Shown here: in pieces, positions 62,827-64,000 of the stretch
Numbering within the stretch: position 1 is the first letter of the stretch
Layout: each line of letters starts with the position of its first letter
Source: Bog-473 sp963711065
Lineage (GTDB): Bacteria; Actinomycetota; Acidimicrobiia; Acidimicrobiales; RAAP-2
Length of the DNA stretch: 64,000 nucleotides
Assembly (NCBI GenBank): GCA_963711065.1
Contig: CAVQCO010000007.1
Span: 372,001 to 436,000 of the forward strand
Reading direction: 5' to 3'
Position numbers and translations under genes: made by a program
Notes under the pieces: model-generated
Told to the model about the DNA's origin: nothing
What the model saw: the letters and a program-made list of their open reading frames with translations, nothing else
Databases searched by the model: none

Positions 62827-62912
62827 GAGGTGCAGGTGTCCCATAACGCGCGTCGGTCAATCGTGCTGCAGGTGTCTCCTTACGCCGGGACGGTAGGACA
62901 CCTCGGCACCTC
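62827..62912. repeat. Imperfect inverted repeat, possible mobile-element remnant
   Basis: GAGGTGCAGGTGTCC (62827-62841) is inversely matched by GGACACCTCGGCACCTC (62896-62912) with a 2-nt insertion. Two direct copies of GCAGGTGTC also occur nearby. This lies in a gene-free stretch between 62710 and 63009. Confidence 0.4.
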
Positions 62913-63009
62913 GGGTGGCGGAGTCGGCCCATGCTCCGGTTGTTCTCAGTCTGCTGCAGATCCCGCTGATCGCGGGTGAATCAGGATCGGTCCCACCATC
63001 CTCCACCGG

Positions 63010-63324
63010 TCATTCTTGGCCCGCGTCGCGTCGGTGGCTTGGGCGGGGGAGAGCGATGTCGGCCGATGCCCCGATGCAGGCGAGCACCGCTCCGATGCCG
63101 AAGATCGCCGCGCCCAGCCACAGAGGGGTGGTGGAGGGATTGCTCACTCCCGTTCTGAAGGCCGCCGAGAAGACGACGATGAACGTGCCGAACGCGGCGA
63201 GGCCCCTGCCCGCCAGCTCGCATAGCGACCACCAACTCCGGTCCGGCTCCTGGTTCTTGGACGCAGTCAAGATGTCCGACCTCACCTTCTCTGCCTTGAA
63301 CAACAAGGCTGTAACTACAACCAT
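63010..63324 (-). CDS. Small membrane protein of unknown family
   Basis: A 104-residue protein with two hydrophobic helices (GLAAFGTFIVVFSAAF and GAAIFGIGAVLACIGA) joined by a short loop with a preceding basic/Trp segment (DRSWWSLCELAG). This two-helix layout suggests a real membrane protein, but no family is recognised and the start is uncertain. Confidence 0.5.
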   Translation of the reverse strand: MVVVTALLFKAEKVRSDILTASKNQEPDRSWWSLCELAGRGLAAFGTFIVVFSAAFRTGVSNPSTTPLWLGAAIFGIGAVLACIGASADIALPRPSHRRDAGQE

Positions 63325-63443
63325 GAGGCATCTGGGCTGGGGAACGGAAGTACAACAAGATGTGGAAATGCCTGGTCAAGGCTGTAAATAACATGTGTGT
63401 AACTACATGATGTTGTTTACAAGGGTCAGGGGGTTGTACATGA

Positions 63444-63758
63444 AACGGTGGCTGGTTCAAGACGGACATGCGCCTCTATGTCGGGGGGAGGGACCGTACC
63501 AGCGCTGTCGATGGAATGGGCTGGCAGGTGGAGGCCGTGGGGAACGCCCTCGGCGAGACTGATGCGCCTATTCAACCGGCCCTGTGCTTCGTTGAGTCCG
63601 ATTGGCCCTTGTTGTTCGCAAAGCCCTTCAAGCACCACGGCGTATGGGTTACCGGGGCCGAGAAGCTGGCCGAGATGATCAGAGCGCCGGGGCCTCTGGA
63701 CTGGGCGGACGTGGAGCGGGTGAGCGCGATCCTGGCGGAGGGTCTGCCGTCGAAGTAG
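63444..63758 (+). pseudogene. 5'-truncated NERD-domain protein
   Basis: An open frame whose product reads GGWFKTDMRLYVGGRDRTSAVDG and continues through ALCFVESDWPLLF to RAPGPLDWADVERVSAIL. This matches the C-terminal third of NERD (nuclease-related) proteins as I recall the family. An in-frame TGA precedes it at 63439 and the catalytic N-terminal part is missing, so the gene has lost its 5' end at a join near 63440. A start at the internal ATG (63468) would give a 96-residue fragment. Confidence 0.7.
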
Positions 63759-64000
63759 GACGCGTCAGGAGCCTGCAGTGGTGTCGAATCGCGTGGGCAT
63801 CGGTCTGTTTTCAAACTGGTGGTGTACGCGTTCAGGCTTGGCGATATGTAGACAGTAAGGCAGGCTCGACCCCTTGGATCGAGAGCCGCTTGGCCCGCGA
63901 ACTTTGTCCGTCTCCGTCCGTGAGAGGTTGAAAATGGGCGCGAAACGCCGCCAACCGATGAAGGGAGAAACTCCAGGTCAGTCGCTATGTTCGCTGGTAG
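63759..64000. other. Window end without a supported complete gene
   Basis: About 240 bp with no convincing gene. A frame from the ATG at 63934 (MGAKRRQPMKGETP) is still open when the window stops; it could be a transposase or phage-like gene start, but too little is visible. Confidence 0.3.

Noticed and set aside
39100..64000. A second copy of the tRNA-Val 3' end as attR
   Set aside because: None was seen by eye; a computed search could still find a short imperfect copy, so it is not claimed.
1..64000. CRISPR array
   Set aside because: No regularly spaced repeats with unique spacers were seen; the only close tandem repeats are in-frame coding repeats (1151-1225) and short GTGAC boxes.

Overview
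The window looks like chromosome from a high-GC actinobacterium. The evidence is dense GC-rich coding, frequent GTG (and some TTG) starts, many 1 to 4 nt stop/start overlaps, a MurT-GatD pair for lipid II amidation, an LAxTG-type wall anchor and FadE/DUF35-style fatty acid or steroid catabolism genes. The density of lipid and CoA genes, with DUF4389, DUF1214 and a FAR-HAD fusion, suggests an Acidimicrobiia-like lineage. That placement is inference; no rRNA is present to settle it.

Positions 1-37.6 kb look like ordinary chromosomal backbone. A minus-strand operon (12-6769) encodes acyl-CoA dehydrogenase, a thiolase-like protein, its DUF35 OB/Zn-ribbon partner, acyl-CoA synthetase, an SDR and a diiron ferritin-like protein: a beta-oxidation or side-chain-cleavage type pathway. 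It is followed by DUF1214, sulfotransferase, a PhnZ-like HD protein, secreted and cytosolic esterase-like hydrolases, DUF4389, a methyltransferase, a TldE/TldD pair with a Gfo/Idh oxidoreductase, an OafA-type acyltransferase with GNAT, and a LysR regulator. An operon of HAD-PlsC fusion, murT and gatD (22694-26036) joins phospholipid and peptidoglycan functions. A PadR/membrane-protein pair sits at 26955-28222. A tightly overlapped operon (30118-36274) encodes a fatty acyl-CoA reductase-HAD fusion, zinc alcohol dehydrogenase, LarA-like protein and PlsC, and it faces a TetR gene across a shared promoter/operator.

At 37.7 kb a tRNA-Val(CAC) gene carries an integrated element. A tyrosine integrase gene runs antisense into the tRNA, followed by an HTH protein, an AlpA-like excisionase across a dyad, and small unknown genes. 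An IS630 element splits an ASCH-domain gene and its boundaries can be reconstructed exactly. No right-hand attachment repeat was seen by eye, so the right end is unknown.

From 43 to 64 kb the DNA is accessory-like. It holds two unrelated IS110 elements (one broken), a DUF4345/TetR/PF10118-like divergent pair, and a run of exported proteins at 48.4-61 kb. Four of these appear to be beta-propellers: a BNR/Asp-box protein, two paralogues with exactly seven Cys-x5-Cys-x-(A/G)VG repeats, and a PQQ-like protein. A Flp pilin, a class III cyclase and a 5'-truncated NERD gene are also present. Four GTGAC boxes at 11-bp pitch upstream of the wall-anchored propeller suggest OmpR/PhoP-type control.

Frameshifts were seen in the diiron gene, the FAR-HAD gene, one IS110 transposase and a small gene near 43.3 kb. 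Two of them are consistent with loss of a CG dinucleotide and may be sequencing or assembly errors.
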